Translations under genes and position numbers: made by a program
Shown here: positions 8,352 to 19,827 of the stretch, one piece after another
How the letters are laid out: each line of letters starts with the position of its first letter
Numbering within the stretch: position 1 is the stretch's first letter
Notes under the pieces: generated by a model
Database searches by the model: none
Told to the model about the DNA's origin: nothing
The model's input: only the letters and a program-made list of their open reading frames with translations
From: Mesorhizobium sp. M3A.F.Ca.ET.080.04.2.1
GTDB taxonomy: Bacteria > Pseudomonadota > Alphaproteobacteria > Rhizobiales > Rhizobiaceae
Direction of reading: 5' to 3'
DNA: 64,000 nt
NCBI RefSeq assembly: GCF_003952525.1
Contig: NZ_CP034451.1
Span: 3,100,001-3,164,000 of the forward strand

Positions 8352-9151
8352 CCGCCACCTGGCTTCGCCGCCTTTACTTCACCGTCGTCGCGCTGTTCCT
8401 GGCGGCGCCGCTCATCGTCGTCGCCGGCGTCTCGATCAACTCGCGGCAGGAACTCACCTTCCCGCCGGTCGGCTTCTCGCTCGCCTGGTATGCGCAGATC
8501 TTCACCGATCCGGAATGGCGGCTGGCGCTGATCCATTCGGTGACACTGGCGGTGTGCTCGGCGGCGATCGCAGTCGCTATCGCGCTGCCGCTCGCCTGGT
8601 TCCTGTGGCGCCGGATCGCGCCCTGGGCGAACATATTCCAGGTGCTCGGGCTGGCGCCCTTCATCCTGCCGCCGGTGATCACGGCGCTCGGGTTCCTCAG
8701 CTTCTGGGCGACGGTCGGTCTGTTCGGCCAGTTCTTCACCGCCATCATCAGCCACGCGATCTTCTTCGTGACGCTGCCGCTGGTGACGCTGTCGCTGGGC
8801 TTTGCCTCGATCGACCGCTCGCTGGTCGAGGCCGCCGCCACCATGGGCGCCGACGACCGCAAGGTGCTGAAGACCGTGGTGCTGCCGCTGATCCTGCCTT
8901 ACCTCGTCTCCGGCTACGCCTTCGCCTTCGTGCTGTCGCTCAACGAATACATCGTCGCCTACATGACGATCGGCTTCACCACCGAGACCCTGCCGATCAA
9001 GATCTTCAACGCGCTGCGCTACGGCTACACGCCGACCATGGCCGCGGTGTCGGTGTTCTTCGTGGCGGTGGCGGCGCTGGTGTTCGGCGCGATCGCGCGG
9101 TTCGGCGACATCCGCAGGCTGCTCGGCGCGATGTCGTCCGACGGCAGCTGA
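8348..9151 (+). CDS. spermidine/putrescine-type ABC transporter permease (PotC-like)
   Basis: A 267-residue second membrane subunit with about six transmembrane helices. The N-terminal region LYFTVVALFLAAPLIVVAGV is followed by the INSRQELTFPPVGFS periplasmic segment typical of PotC-type permeases. The EAA loop is VEAAATMGADDRKVLKTVVLP. It is the last gene of the run and is followed by a stem-loop shared with the convergent MATE gene. Confidence 0.9.
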   Translation: MTATWLRRLYFTVVALFLAAPLIVVAGVSINSRQELTFPPVGFSLAWYAQIFTDPEWRLALIHSVTLAVCSAAIAVAIALPLAWFLWRRIAPWANIFQVLGLAPFILPPVITALGFLSFWATVGLFGQFFTAIISHAIFFVTLPLVTLSLGFASIDRSLVEAAATMGADDRKVLKTVVLPLILPYLVSGYAFAFVLSLNEYIVAYMTIGFTTETLPIKIFNALRYGYTPTMAAVSVFFVAVAALVFGAIARFGDIRRLLGAMSSDGS

Positions 9152-9159
9152 CCAGACGA

Positions 9160-9189
9160 AAACGGCTGCGGGTTGGCTCGCGGCCGTTT
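9160..9189. terminator. bidirectional terminator between convergent genes
   Basis: AAACGGCTGCG (9160-9170) pairs with CGCGGCCGTTT (9179-9189) with one imperfect position and an 8-nt loop. T-rich sequence follows on both strands (GTTTCTC on plus, TTTTCG on minus). It lies exactly between the ends of the permease and MATE genes. Confidence 0.6.
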
Positions 9190-9194
9190 GTTTC

Positions 9195-10598
9195 TCAATG
9201 CCCGAAGGATAGTGCAGGCGCGATGCGGTCGCGCCGCAGCCAGCGCACCAGCAGCAGGGCAGCGACGACGGCAAGTCCCGACGACAGGCCGATCCAGATG
9301 CCGACGCCCTGGAGGCCGAAACGAAAAGCGAGCAGCACGCCGAGCGGCAGGCCGATGCCCCAATAGCCGATCGCGGCATAGATCATCGGGACCTTGGTGT
9401 CGTGCAGGCCGCGCAGCATGCCGGCGGCGACGGCCTGCGCGCCGTCGAAGATCTGGAACAGCGCCGCAAAGGCCAGGAACGACCCCGCAAGCGTGATCAC
9501 CCTGGCATTGGCCGGATCGGCGAGGTCGATGAAGGCGCTGATCAAAAGATGCGGGCACAGGATCATCACCAGCCCCATCAGCGCCATGAAGGACACGCCC
9601 ATGACAAAGGCGGTCCAGCCGGCGCGCGACACGCCGTGCGGATTGCCGGCGCCATGGGCGAGACCGACACGCACGGTCACCGCCTGGTTGAGGCCGAGCG
9701 GCACCATGAAGCTGATCGAGGCGATCTGAATGGCGATCGCGTGCGCGGCCAGCGAGTCCGCATCGATCAGGCCCATCAGGAGTGCGGCGGCGTTGAAGAT
9801 CGTCACCTCGAAGGCGAGGATGCCGGCGATCGGCAGGCCAAGCCGAAGCAGACCCTTGAAGCGGGGCCAGTCGGAGCGCCAGAAACGGCCGAACAGGCGA
9901 TAGCGGCGGAACCTCTTTTCCAGCATCACCACCGCCGCCAAGCCGGCAAACATCAGCGTGCTGGATAAGGTGGTGGCAAGGCCGGATCCGGCAATGCCCA
10001 TCGAGCGGACGCCGAGATTGCCGAACATGAAGACCCAGTTGAAGAAGACGTTGCAGGCGACGGCGACGAAGACGATGGCCAGCGCCCAGCCCGGCCGCTC
10101 CAGCGCCGAGATGAAGGAGCGCAGCACGATATAGCCATAGAAGGGCAGCACCGCCCATTGCAGCCAATGCAGGTAGACGCCCGCCTGATGCGCCAGCTCC
10201 GGCTTCTGGCCCATCGCCAACAGCACCTCTTCGCCATGCCAGAGGAAGATCCAGATCGGCACCGAAACGAGGATCGCCAGCCACAGACCCTGGCGCACGG
10301 TGCGGCGCAGGTCGCGCACCGAATGGCGATGGCGACCGAGTTCCGTCGCCATCATCGGCGAGGTCGCCAAAATCAGGCCGAGCCCGAAGATCAGCGGCAT
10401 GAAATAGATGTTGGAGCCAAGCGCGCCGGCCGCCAGCGTATCGGGGCCAAGACGGCCCATCATCATGACGTCGGTGGCGGTCATGGCAGTCTGGCCGAGA
10501 TTGGTGAGCACCATCGGCCAGGCGAGCGCCAGCGTCGCCCTGATTTCCTGACGCCAAAGATTTTCCGGCGCGCGAGCGCCGGCTTCGATCACAGACAT
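9195..10598 (-). CDS. MATE-family multidrug/cation efflux protein
   Basis: A 467-residue inner-membrane exporter with about twelve transmembrane helices in two homologous halves. The first half begins EIRATLALAWPMVLTNLGQTAM and the second has GLLRLGLPIAGILAFEV, the paired pattern of NorM-type MATE transporters. I use ATG 10598 (MSVIEAGARAPENL); the longer in-frame extension to 10733 is Arg-rich and lacks membrane character. It follows the polyol operon by 170 bp in the same direction but is likely a separate unit. Substrate unknown. Confidence 0.9.
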   Translation of the reverse strand: MSVIEAGARAPENLWRQEIRATLALAWPMVLTNLGQTAMTATDVMMMGRLGPDTLAAGALGSNIYFMPLIFGLGLILATSPMMATELGRHRHSVRDLRRTVRQGLWLAILVSVPIWIFLWHGEEVLLAMGQKPELAHQAGVYLHWLQWAVLPFYGYIVLRSFISALERPGWALAIVFVAVACNVFFNWVFMFGNLGVRSMGIAGSGLATTLSSTLMFAGLAAVVMLEKRFRRYRLFGRFWRSDWPRFKGLLRLGLPIAGILAFEVTIFNAAALLMGLIDADSLAAHAIAIQIASISFMVPLGLNQAVTVRVGLAHGAGNPHGVSRAGWTAFVMGVSFMALMGLVMILCPHLLISAFIDLADPANARVITLAGSFLAFAALFQIFDGAQAVAAGMLRGLHDTKVPMIYAAIGYWGIGLPLGVLLAFRFGLQGVGIWIGLSSGLAVVAALLLVRWLRRDRIAPALSFGH

Positions 10599-10768
10599 TT
10601 TCCGCTCTTCCGACCGCGGCGCATCGGGACAAAGGCCCGGAAGCCGCAAGGCAAACGGCGAAAATGGGCGCCGTTTGCGTCGTCTTGTGAACGAAACGCG
10701 ACATAATGGCAAGCAGGAGGAGCGCCCAGCCATTGAGCCAGCGGGAGTGGGCCGGCGGCGAAAGTCCG

Positions 10769-12355
10769 CTATTCTATTGCGTCGAGCGCGCGCCGCTGCC
10801 GGTGCATTTCCAAGAAAATGCGGTAGTCGCGATCGAAGCGCGGGGCTGCGGCGGGGTTCGAGGCACGCGTCTTGCCGCCCTGCTGCATGGCAACGCAGGC
10901 CGCGTTCAGGTCGGGGTAGAGACCGGCAGCTGTCGCCGCCACCATGCCGGTGCCGAGCAGCACCGCCTCGTCGGCCAGCGGCTCGATGACGGTGCAGCCG
11001 GTGGCATCGGCATAAAGCTCCATCAGCAGCGGATTCTTAGTGTGGCCGCCGGTGACATGCAGCGTGTCGATCAGGTAGCCGTTCTCGTTCAACGCTTCGA
11101 GCACATGGCGCACGCCGAGCGCGATGCCGACGGCGGTGCGCCAGTAGAGCCTGCACAGGCTGTCGAAGGAGGAATCCAGCGTCAGTCCGCTCACGACGCC
11201 GACCGCGTGCGGGTCGGCAAGCGGCGAGCGGTTGCCGTGGAAATCCGGCAGGACGTGCAGCCGCGCCGCCAGCGCCTCGCCTTCCGCGGCGCGCAGCTCG
11301 GTGACGCGCCTGGCGATCCTGGCATGCATCGCCGCATCCGGCTCGCCGCCGGCGCCATGCCAGCGGATGATGTGGTCGAGCAAGGCGCCCGTTGCCGACT
11401 GGCCGCCCTCCGACAGCCACAGCTTCGGCAAGGCCGCGCCGTAATACGGCCCCCAGACGCCGTCGAAAGGCTGCGGGTCCCGCGACATCGCCATGACGCA
11501 GGACGAGGTGCCGGCAATCAGCGCCAGATGACGGCTGATATTCGTCTCGTCGCTGGCAAAGCCGCCGAGGACACCGAGCGCGCCGGCATAGGCGTCGATG
11601 AGACCTGCGCCGACCCGGCATTTTTCGGTCAGGCCGAGCTCGGCCGCGGCCTGCGCTGTCAGCGGACCGATATCGGCGCCGACCGGGCTCGCCTTTTCCG
11701 GAAGGCTGCCGTGCTCGAAGAGATCATCGAGGCCGACGAGCGCGAAGAAATCGCGTCGCCAACCGGTTTCCTCATGCGCGAGATAGGTCCATTTGGCCGT
11801 CAGCGTGCATTGCGAGCGGGCGAGCGAGCCGGTCGCCTTCCAGGTCAGGAAATCGGCGAGATCGAACAGATAGCCGGCTTCGTTCCATGTCCCGGGCAGG
11901 TTGCGCTTCAGCCACATCAGCTTCGGCGTTTCCATCTCCGGCGACATCACGCCGCCGATATAGCCGAGCACGGCATGGCCGCTCCTGGTGCATTCGTCGG
12001 CCTCGGCGATGGCGCGATGATCGAGCCAGACGATGGTGTCCCAGCGCTTCTCGCCGCTGACCGAGACGCTGAGCTGGCCGCCCTGCCTGTCGCGAACGAC
12101 CAGCGAGCAGGTGGCATCGAAGGAAATGCCGACGATATCGGCGGCAGCGACATTCGCTTTGTCGCGCGCCGCACGTACGGCGGCACAGACGGCCGACCAG
12201 ATATCCTGCGAATCATGCTCGGCGTGATCGGCCTTCGGCTGGTGCATGGCGATCGGCCGCTCGGCACGCCCCAACAGGTTGCCGGCAGAGTCGAGAATGC
12301 CCGCGCGAGCGCTCCCGGTGCCGACATCGACCGCGCAAACGAAACTCGTCGTCAA
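10769..12355 (-). CDS. FGGY-family pentulose/ribulose kinase
   Basis: A 528-residue sugar kinase that phosphorylates a ketose released by the polyol dehydrogenases of this operon. The N-terminal ATPase fold opens with CAVDVGTGSARAGILD (residues 7-22). The catalytic Asp lies in DTIVWLDHRA, and the second domain carries LALIAGTSSCVMAMS and LHVTGGHTKNPLLMELYADATG. The length and the GTGSARAG/TGGHTKNP patterns fit the ribulokinase-like FGGY subgroup rather than glycerol or xylulose kinase. Its ATG overlaps the stop of the HAD gene (ATGA, 12352-12355), so it is the last gene of the operon. The substrate (D-ribulose, D-fructose or L-sorbose type) is inferred only. Confidence 0.87.
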   Translation of the reverse strand: MTTSFVCAVDVGTGSARAGILDSAGNLLGRAERPIAMHQPKADHAEHDSQDIWSAVCAAVRAARDKANVAAADIVGISFDATCSLVVRDRQGGQLSVSVSGEKRWDTIVWLDHRAIAEADECTRSGHAVLGYIGGVMSPEMETPKLMWLKRNLPGTWNEAGYLFDLADFLTWKATGSLARSQCTLTAKWTYLAHEETGWRRDFFALVGLDDLFEHGSLPEKASPVGADIGPLTAQAAAELGLTEKCRVGAGLIDAYAGALGVLGGFASDETNISRHLALIAGTSSCVMAMSRDPQPFDGVWGPYYGAALPKLWLSEGGQSATGALLDHIIRWHGAGGEPDAAMHARIARRVTELRAAEGEALAARLHVLPDFHGNRSPLADPHAVGVVSGLTLDSSFDSLCRLYWRTAVGIALGVRHVLEALNENGYLIDTLHVTGGHTKNPLLMELYADATGCTVIEPLADEAVLLGTGMVAATAAGLYPDLNAACVAMQQGGKTRASNPAAAPRFDRDYRIFLEMHRQRRALDAIE

Positions 12356-13035
12356 GATGCTTTTACTCTCGCTCCCAGGCCTGCAATCAGATCGGGCAAT
12401 TGCAGCATGTCAGCGAATATAGAGTCCGGTTCCGTCGACGCAAGCCGCGCCTTCAAGGCGGGGTTGTCGGCATGCGAACCGCCGGTGAAGGCAAAGACCC
12501 GCATGCCGGCCGCCCGTGCCGCCGCGATGCCGGCCGGGCTATCCTCGATGACCAGGCATTTGCGCGGATGCGCGCGCATGGCGGCGGCGGCATGGAGAAA
12601 CAGATCCGGCGCCGGCTTGCCGCGCTTGACCATGGCGGCGCTGAAAAGATGCGGCTCCAGCAACGCCAGCAGGCCGGTGACGTCGAGCGCGTAGCGGATA
12701 CGCTCCAGCGTGCCGGAAGAGGCGACGCAATAAGGCAGACCAAGCCTTGGCAGGATCTCCTTGATGCCGGGGATCGGCGCTAGTTCCTCACTGAATTTGC
12801 GCATCAGCTCGGAGCGCATGGCGGTCAGGTGCTGGTCGCTGATTTCGAGCCCGAAATCGCGGCCGAGGATCTCGCGCACGCTTTTCATGCTTTTGCCGAG
12901 GAAATGCTCATAGGCGGCATCTTCGCTGACCGTGCCGCCGGCAAGCTCGATCATGTCGAGCAGCGCCGAGACGGACAGCGCTTCGCTATCGACCAACACG
13001 CCGTCACAGTCGAAGATGACCAGATCGGGCGTCAT
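12352..13035 (-). CDS. HAD-superfamily phosphatase/phosphomutase, subfamily IA
   Basis: A 227-residue hydrolase with the four HAD motifs: FDCDGVLVDSEA (nucleophile Asp at about residue 8), CVASSGT, Lys in VKRGKPAPDLF, and VIEDSPAGIAAARAAG. It resembles beta-phosphoglucomutase/2-deoxyglucose-6-phosphatase-like enzymes. It lies between mtlK and the FGGY kinase in the polyol operon and overlaps the kinase start by 4 bp. It may dephosphorylate or isomerise a sugar phosphate produced by the pathway. Confidence 0.88.
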   Translation of the reverse strand: MTPDLVIFDCDGVLVDSEALSVSALLDMIELAGGTVSEDAAYEHFLGKSMKSVREILGRDFGLEISDQHLTAMRSELMRKFSEELAPIPGIKEILPRLGLPYCVASSGTLERIRYALDVTGLLALLEPHLFSAAMVKRGKPAPDLFLHAAAAMRAHPRKCLVIEDSPAGIAAARAAGMRVFAFTGGSHADNPALKARLASTEPDSIFADMLQLPDLIAGLGARVKAS

Positions 13036-13053
13036 CCCGGCTGTTTCCAGGAC

Positions 13054-14532
<1,479 letters not shown>

Positions 14533-14588
14533 CTTGCTTACCCTTCGGCCGATCTGCAGCCCAACAATTCCGTCTCGATCGGGAGAGC

Positions 14589-14665
14589 GGTGAGGGACGG
14601 CGCGGTTGTTCCGCGCTGCCCCTCACCAGCCCCGCGGCGCATTCTCTCCGGAGGAAGAGAGAAGC
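14589..14665. repeat. hairpin repeat, family D-like, between smoS and mtlK
   Basis: GGTGAGGG (14589-14596) pairs with CCCTCACC (14620-14627), with a nested GCGCGG/CCGCGC stem. A second hairpin TTCTCTC/GAGAGAA lies at 14642-14662. The sequence resembles the CCCCTCA...TTCTCC repeats at 24547 and 57488. It sits inside the polyol operon and may tune smoS versus mtlK expression. Confidence 0.55.
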
Positions 14666-14689
14666 ACCTTCCCCCTCAACTCATCCGCT

Positions 14690-15456
14690 TCAACTCATCC
14701 ATTGGCCGCCATCGACGTTGTAGGTCTGGGCGACAATGTATTCGGCCTCGTCGCTGGCCAGGAACACGGCCATGCCGGCGAGGTCCTCCGGCTTGCCCAT
14801 GCGGCCGTAAGGCACGCCTTCGCCGACCAAGCGCTTCTTCTCTCCCTTCGGCCGGTTCTCGTACTTGGCGAACAGCGCGTCGACCTGATCCCACATGTCG
14901 CTCTCGACGACGCCGGGGGCGATGCCGTTGACGTTGATGCGATGCTTGATCAGGTCGAGCCCGGCCGACTGGGTGAGCGAGATGACCGCGGCCTTGGTGG
15001 CGCAGTAGACGGCGACCAGCGGCTCGCCGCGCCGGCCGGCCTGGCTCGCCATGTTGATGATCCTGCCGCCCCGGCCAGCCGCGATCATCGAGCGGGCGGC
15101 GGCCTGCAGCATGAACAGCGTGCCGGCGACATTGACCGCGAACAGCTTCTCATAGCTCGCCTTCGTGATCTCCACGATCGGCGCCAGATCGAAGATCGCC
15201 GCGTTGTTGACCAGCACGTCCAGACCGCCGGCCCTCGCCTCGACCGCCTGCACCGCGGCATCGATCGAGGCCTGGTCGGTGACGTCCAGCTTCAAGGCGT
15301 AGGCCTTCCCTCCGATCCCGGCCGCCGTCTTCTCCGCGGCCTGAAGATCGATATCGGCAACCGCCACAGTTGCCCCTTCGCGCGCATAGGCTTCGGCGAA
15401 GGCCTTGCCGATGCCGCGCGCCGATCCGGTGATCAGCGCCGATTTGCCTTTCAGCC

Positions 15457-15460
<4 letters not shown>
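14690..15460 (-). CDS. smoS: sorbitol dehydrogenase (short-chain dehydrogenase/reductase)
   Basis: A 256-residue classical SDR that oxidises D-sorbitol (glucitol) to fructose. It has the cofactor motif TGSARGIG (11-18), Asp37 in VAVADID favouring NAD, NNAA (85-88), and the catalytic Ser139, Tyr152 and Lys156 (YCATK). Its ATG overlaps the stop of the ATPase gene smoK (ATGA, 15457-15460). Sequence and position match SmoS of the rhizobial sorbitol-mannitol operon. Confidence 0.93.
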
Positions 15461-16461
<1,001 letters not shown>

Positions 16462-16502
16462 GGTTTCCTCCCCGGGGATTTCGTCCGCCGCTTGCGGCGC
16501 TG

Positions 16503-17327
16503 TTACTTCACCGCGCCAAATGTCAGGCCGCGCACCAGCTGCTTCTGGCTGAACCAGCCCATGATCAGGATCGGCGCGATCGCCAGCGTCGAGGCCGCCG
16601 AGAGCTTGGCCCAGAACAGGCCTTGCGGGCTGGAGAAGGAGCTGATGAAGGCCGTGAGGGGCGCGGCGTCGGTGGTGGTCAGACGGATGGTCCAGAACGC
16701 CTCGTTCCAGGCCAGGATGATGTTGAGCAGCATGGTCGAGGCGATGCCGGGCACCGCCATCGGCGTCAGCACATAGATGATCTCGTTCCACAGCGAGGCG
16801 CCGTCCATGCGCGCCGCTTCGAGGATCTCGCCCGGGATCTCGCGGAAGTAGGTGTAGAGCATCCAGACCACGATCGGCAGGTTGATCAGCATCAGCATCA
16901 CGGTCAGGCCGACGCGGCTGTCGAGCAGGCCGGTGTCGCGGAAGATCAGGTAGATCGGAAACAGCACCGCGACCGCCGGCATCATCTTGGTGGAGAGCAT
17001 CCACATCAGGATGTCCTTGGTGCGCTTGGTCGGCGAGAAGGCCATCGACCATGCCGCGGGGATCGCGATCAGCAGCGCCAGCACGGTCGAGCCGACCGAC
17101 AGGATCACCGAGTTCAGGAAGAACTTGAAATAGCCGCTCTGCGCCTGCACCTCGGCATAGCTTTCGGTGGTGCCGGACGGGAACAGGGCGAAGCCCTGGA
17201 TCGCCTCCTGCTCCGACTTGAACGAGGTGATGATCGTGTAAAGGATCGGGAAGAAGATCAGCAGGGCGACGATCCAGGCCGCGGCCGTGGCGATCGTCTT
17301 GTGCTGGGTGGTGACTGCGCGTGCCAT
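16503..17327 (-). CDS. smoG: polyol ABC transporter permease
   Basis: A 274-residue MalG-type permease with six membrane spans. It begins with the helix [22 protein letters not shown] and has the EAA loop [21 protein letters not shown] at about 185-205. It lies 12 bp after smoF and pairs with it. The C-terminus ends [11 protein letters not shown], typical of polyol/sugar MalG-like permeases. Confidence 0.93.
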   Translation of the reverse strand: MARAVTTQHKTIATAAAWIVALLIFFPILYTIITSFKSEQEAIQGFALFPSGTTESYAEVQAQSGYFKFFLNSVILSVGSTVLALLIAIPAAWSMAFSPTKRTKDILMWMLSTKMMPAVAVLFPIYLIFRDTGLLDSRVGLTVMLMLINLPIVVWMLYTYFREIPGEILEAARMDGASLWNEIIYVLTPMAVPGIASTMLLNIILAWNEAFWTIRLTTTDAAPLTAFISSFSSPQGLFWAKLSAASTLAIAPILIMGWFSQKQLVRGLTFGAVK

Positions 17328-17339
17328 CCTATCCTCCCT

Positions 17340-18212
17340 TTACTTGTCCAGGTTCTTGCCGACGGCGCGCATGACGAAGAAGGCGACGATGTTGGCGAGA
17401 ATGACGGCGATGACGCCACCGGCGGATGCCTGGCCGATTTTGAATTCCAAAAGCGCCTTCTGATAGACGAGGAAGGGCAGGTTGGTGGAGGCGTAGCCCG
17501 GACCGCCATTGGTGGTGACCAGGATCTCGGCATAGACCGAGAGCAGGAAGATGGTCTGGATCAGGATCACGACGGTGATGGCGCGCGACATGTGCGGCAG
17601 CGTCAAATAGATGAAGCGGCTGATGAAGCCGGCGCCGTCCATCTCGGCCGCCTCCTTCTGCTCGCCGTCAAGCGATTGCAGCGAGGTGAGCAGGATCAGC
17701 GTCGCGAAGGGCAGCCACTGCCAGGCGACGATCAGAATGACCGCTGTCAGCGGGTGCTGACCGAACCAGTCGATCGGTTGCATGCCGAAGAAGCGCGCAA
17801 TATCGGCGAAGACGCCGTATTGCGGATGCATGATCATGTTCTTCCAGACCAGAGCCGCGACCGGCGGCATGACGAAGAAGGGCGAGATGACGAGGATGCG
17901 CACGATCCCCTGCCCCCACATCGGCTGGTCCAGGAGCAAGGCCAGCAGGATGCCGCCGATCACGGTGATAGCCAGCACGCTGACGACGATTGTGAGCGTG
18001 TTCAGGATCGACTGCAGGAAGGCCGGGTTGGAATAGAAGAGCTTGTAGTTGGCGAAGCCGACGAACCCATCGCGGATCGGATTGAGCGGGTTGTACTGGA
18101 GGAACGAGAACCAGAGCGTGAAGACCAGCGGCACGATCATCCAGATGAACAGCAGGATCACCGATGGCGCCATCATGAAACGGGCAAGCGAACGGGTTTG
18201 CTGAGTAGCCAT
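17340..18212 (-). CDS. smoF: polyol ABC transporter permease
   Basis: A 290-residue MalF-type permease with six spans and the EAA loop KEAAEMDGAGFISRFIYLTLP. The start is ATG 18212, where GGAGGG precedes by about 8 bp; the GTG at 18221 directly abuts the Shine-Dalgarno and is unlikely. It is separated from smoE by 140 bp that contain a perfect 11-bp stem-loop. Confidence 0.92.
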   Translation of the reverse strand: MATQQTRSLARFMMAPSVILLFIWMIVPLVFTLWFSFLQYNPLNPIRDGFVGFANYKLFYSNPAFLQSILNTLTIVVSVLAITVIGGILLALLLDQPMWGQGIVRILVISPFFVMPPVAALVWKNMIMHPQYGVFADIARFFGMQPIDWFGQHPLTAVILIVAWQWLPFATLILLTSLQSLDGEQKEAAEMDGAGFISRFIYLTLPHMSRAITVVILIQTIFLLSVYAEILVTTNGGPGYASTNLPFLVYQKALLEFKIGQASAGGVIAVILANIVAFFVMRAVGKNLDK

Positions 18213-18278
18213 GACGGTCACCCTCCAAAGGTCAGCCAGATTTTCAGAGCCGTGCCAGTATTTTTCAGCTGCGAAGGT

Positions 18279-18306
18279 GGCCGCCCGAACTGGGTTTCGG
18301 GCGGCC
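18279..18306 (-). promoter_or_regulatory. intra-operon stem-loop between smoE and smoF
   Basis: GGCCGCCCGAA and TTCGGGCGGCC form a perfect 11-bp stem with a 6-nt loop. It lies about 47 bp after the smoE stop in the direction of transcription and has no T-run directly after it. It is likely to stabilise the smoE message and reduce permease expression, as described for malE-malF. Confidence 0.65.
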
Positions 18307-18352
18307 GTTGCCGGTCATGATGCGCTACCGGCGTTCGGCACCGGGAGGAGCC

Positions 18353-19663
18353 TTACTTGATGTAGCCGCCTTCGGTCATCGCCGCGGTGGCTGCGTCCTG
18401 GGCCTGCTTCAGCGCGTCGTCGACGCTCGACTGGCCGGCGAGGGCTGCCGAGAAGAGCTGGCCGACGGTGGTGCCGAGGCCCTGGAATTCAGGGATGGCG
18501 ACAAACTGCACGCCGACATAGGGCACCGGCTTGACGGTCGGATGCGTCGGGTCGGCAGCGTTGATGGAGTCCAGCGTCATCTTCGCGAACGGCGCCGCCT
18601 TCTGGTACTCCGGATTGTTGTAGAGCGAGGTTCGCGTTCCCGGCGGAACGTTGGCCCAGCCTTCCTTCGAAGCGACCAGCTCGAGATAGCCTTTCGACGT
18701 CGCCCAGGAGACGAACTTCTGCGCCGCATCCGCCTTCTGCGTGCCGGCGGGGATAGCCAGCGACCAGGCCCAGAGCCAGTTGCCGCGCTTGCCGAGACCG
18801 GTATCGGGGGCCAGCGCGTAGCCGACCTTGTCGGCGACCTTGGAGGCCTTCGGATCGGAGACGAAGGAAGCGGCGACGGTGGCATCGATCCACATGCCGC
18901 ACTTGCCCTGCTGGAAGAGCGCCAGGTTCTCGTTGAAGCCGTTGGATGAAGCGCCCTCCGGGCCGTCGGCCTTCATCAGTTCGACATAGAACTGCAGCGT
19001 GTTCTTCCATTCCGGCTGATCGAATTGCGGCTTCCAGTTCTCGTCGAACCAGCGGGCGCCGAAGGAGTTCGACATGGCGGTCAGGAAGGCCATGTTCTCG
19101 CCCCAGCCGGCCTTGCCGCGCAGGCAGATGCCGTTCACGCCGTTGGCGCGGTCGGTCATCTTGTCAGCGGCTTGCTTGATGAAGTCCCAAGTCGGGGCGT
19201 CGGGCATCTTCAGCCCGGCCTTCTCCATCAGGTCCTTGCGATACATGACGAAGGAGCTCTCGCCGTAGAAGGGCGCCGCATAGAGCTTGCCGTCGACCGA
19301 GAGGCCGCCGGCGATGGCCGGGATGATGTCCTTGACGTCGTAATCGTCGCCGAGCTTGTCGAGCGGCAAGAGCCAGTTCTGCTTGGCCCAGATCGGAACC
19401 TCATAGGTGCCGATGGTCATGACGTCGTACTGGCCACCCTTGGTGGCGATGTCGGTGGTCACGCGCTCGCGCAGCACGTTCTCTTCGAGCGTGACCCAGT
19501 TGAGCTGGATGTCAGGGTTCTTCTTGGTGAAGTCGTCGGTCAGCGTCTGCATGCGGACCATATCGCCGTTGTTGACGGTGGCGATGGTGATGGATTCGGC
19601 ATGCGCGGCGAAAGCGAAGGCGCTGGCCGATAACAGGCCAAGGGTGAGCGTGCGAAGTTTCAT
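18353..19663 (-). CDS. smoE: sorbitol/mannitol ABC transporter, periplasmic binding protein
   Basis: A 436-residue family 1 solute-binding protein. Residues 1-22 form a Sec signal peptide (LTLGLLSASAFAFAAHA). The mature protein begins ESITIATVNNGDM and carries the family 1 pattern YDVMTIGTYEVPIWAKQNWL. ATG 19663 sits 7 nt after GGAGG; the TTG one codon upstream is rejected. It is the first gene of the polyol operon; a plausible promoter and a box shared with smoC lie just upstream. Confidence 0.93.
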   Translation of the reverse strand: MKLRTLTLGLLSASAFAFAAHAESITIATVNNGDMVRMQTLTDDFTKKNPDIQLNWVTLEENVLRERVTTDIATKGGQYDVMTIGTYEVPIWAKQNWLLPLDKLGDDYDVKDIIPAIAGGLSVDGKLYAAPFYGESSFVMYRKDLMEKAGLKMPDAPTWDFIKQAADKMTDRANGVNGICLRGKAGWGENMAFLTAMSNSFGARWFDENWKPQFDQPEWKNTLQFYVELMKADGPEGASSNGFNENLALFQQGKCGMWIDATVAASFVSDPKASKVADKVGYALAPDTGLGKRGNWLWAWSLAIPAGTQKADAAQKFVSWATSKGYLELVASKEGWANVPPGTRTSLYNNPEYQKAAPFAKMTLDSINAADPTHPTVKPVPYVGVQFVAIPEFQGLGTTVGQLFSAALAGQSSVDDALKQAQDAATAAMTEGGYIK

Positions 19664-19688
19664 CAAAATTCCTCCCTAAAACCAAGTT

Positions 19689-19740
19689 GAGCATTTGCCT
19701 TGGCTTTGGGCAATTACTCACTTAGCGTGAATTATGTCAA
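19689..19740 (-). promoter_or_regulatory. smoE promoter and candidate SmoC box
   Basis: On the minus strand TTGACA (19740-19735), a 17-bp spacer and GTAATT (19717-19712) make a plausible sigma70 promoter. Two sequences could bind a regulator: GTGA/TCAC half-sites within the spacer, and the 10-mer GAGCATTTGC (plus strand, 19689-19698), which recurs upstream of smoC at 22076-22085. The 10-mer would lie in the initially transcribed region. Confidence 0.5.
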
Positions 19741-19827
19741 GCCGGAATCGATGCTGCATCGCAGCACAAATCGACGCCGCGCGGCCCGGAGGGGCGCTGG
19801 GCGAGGTCTGACTTGATGTCGGGAACT

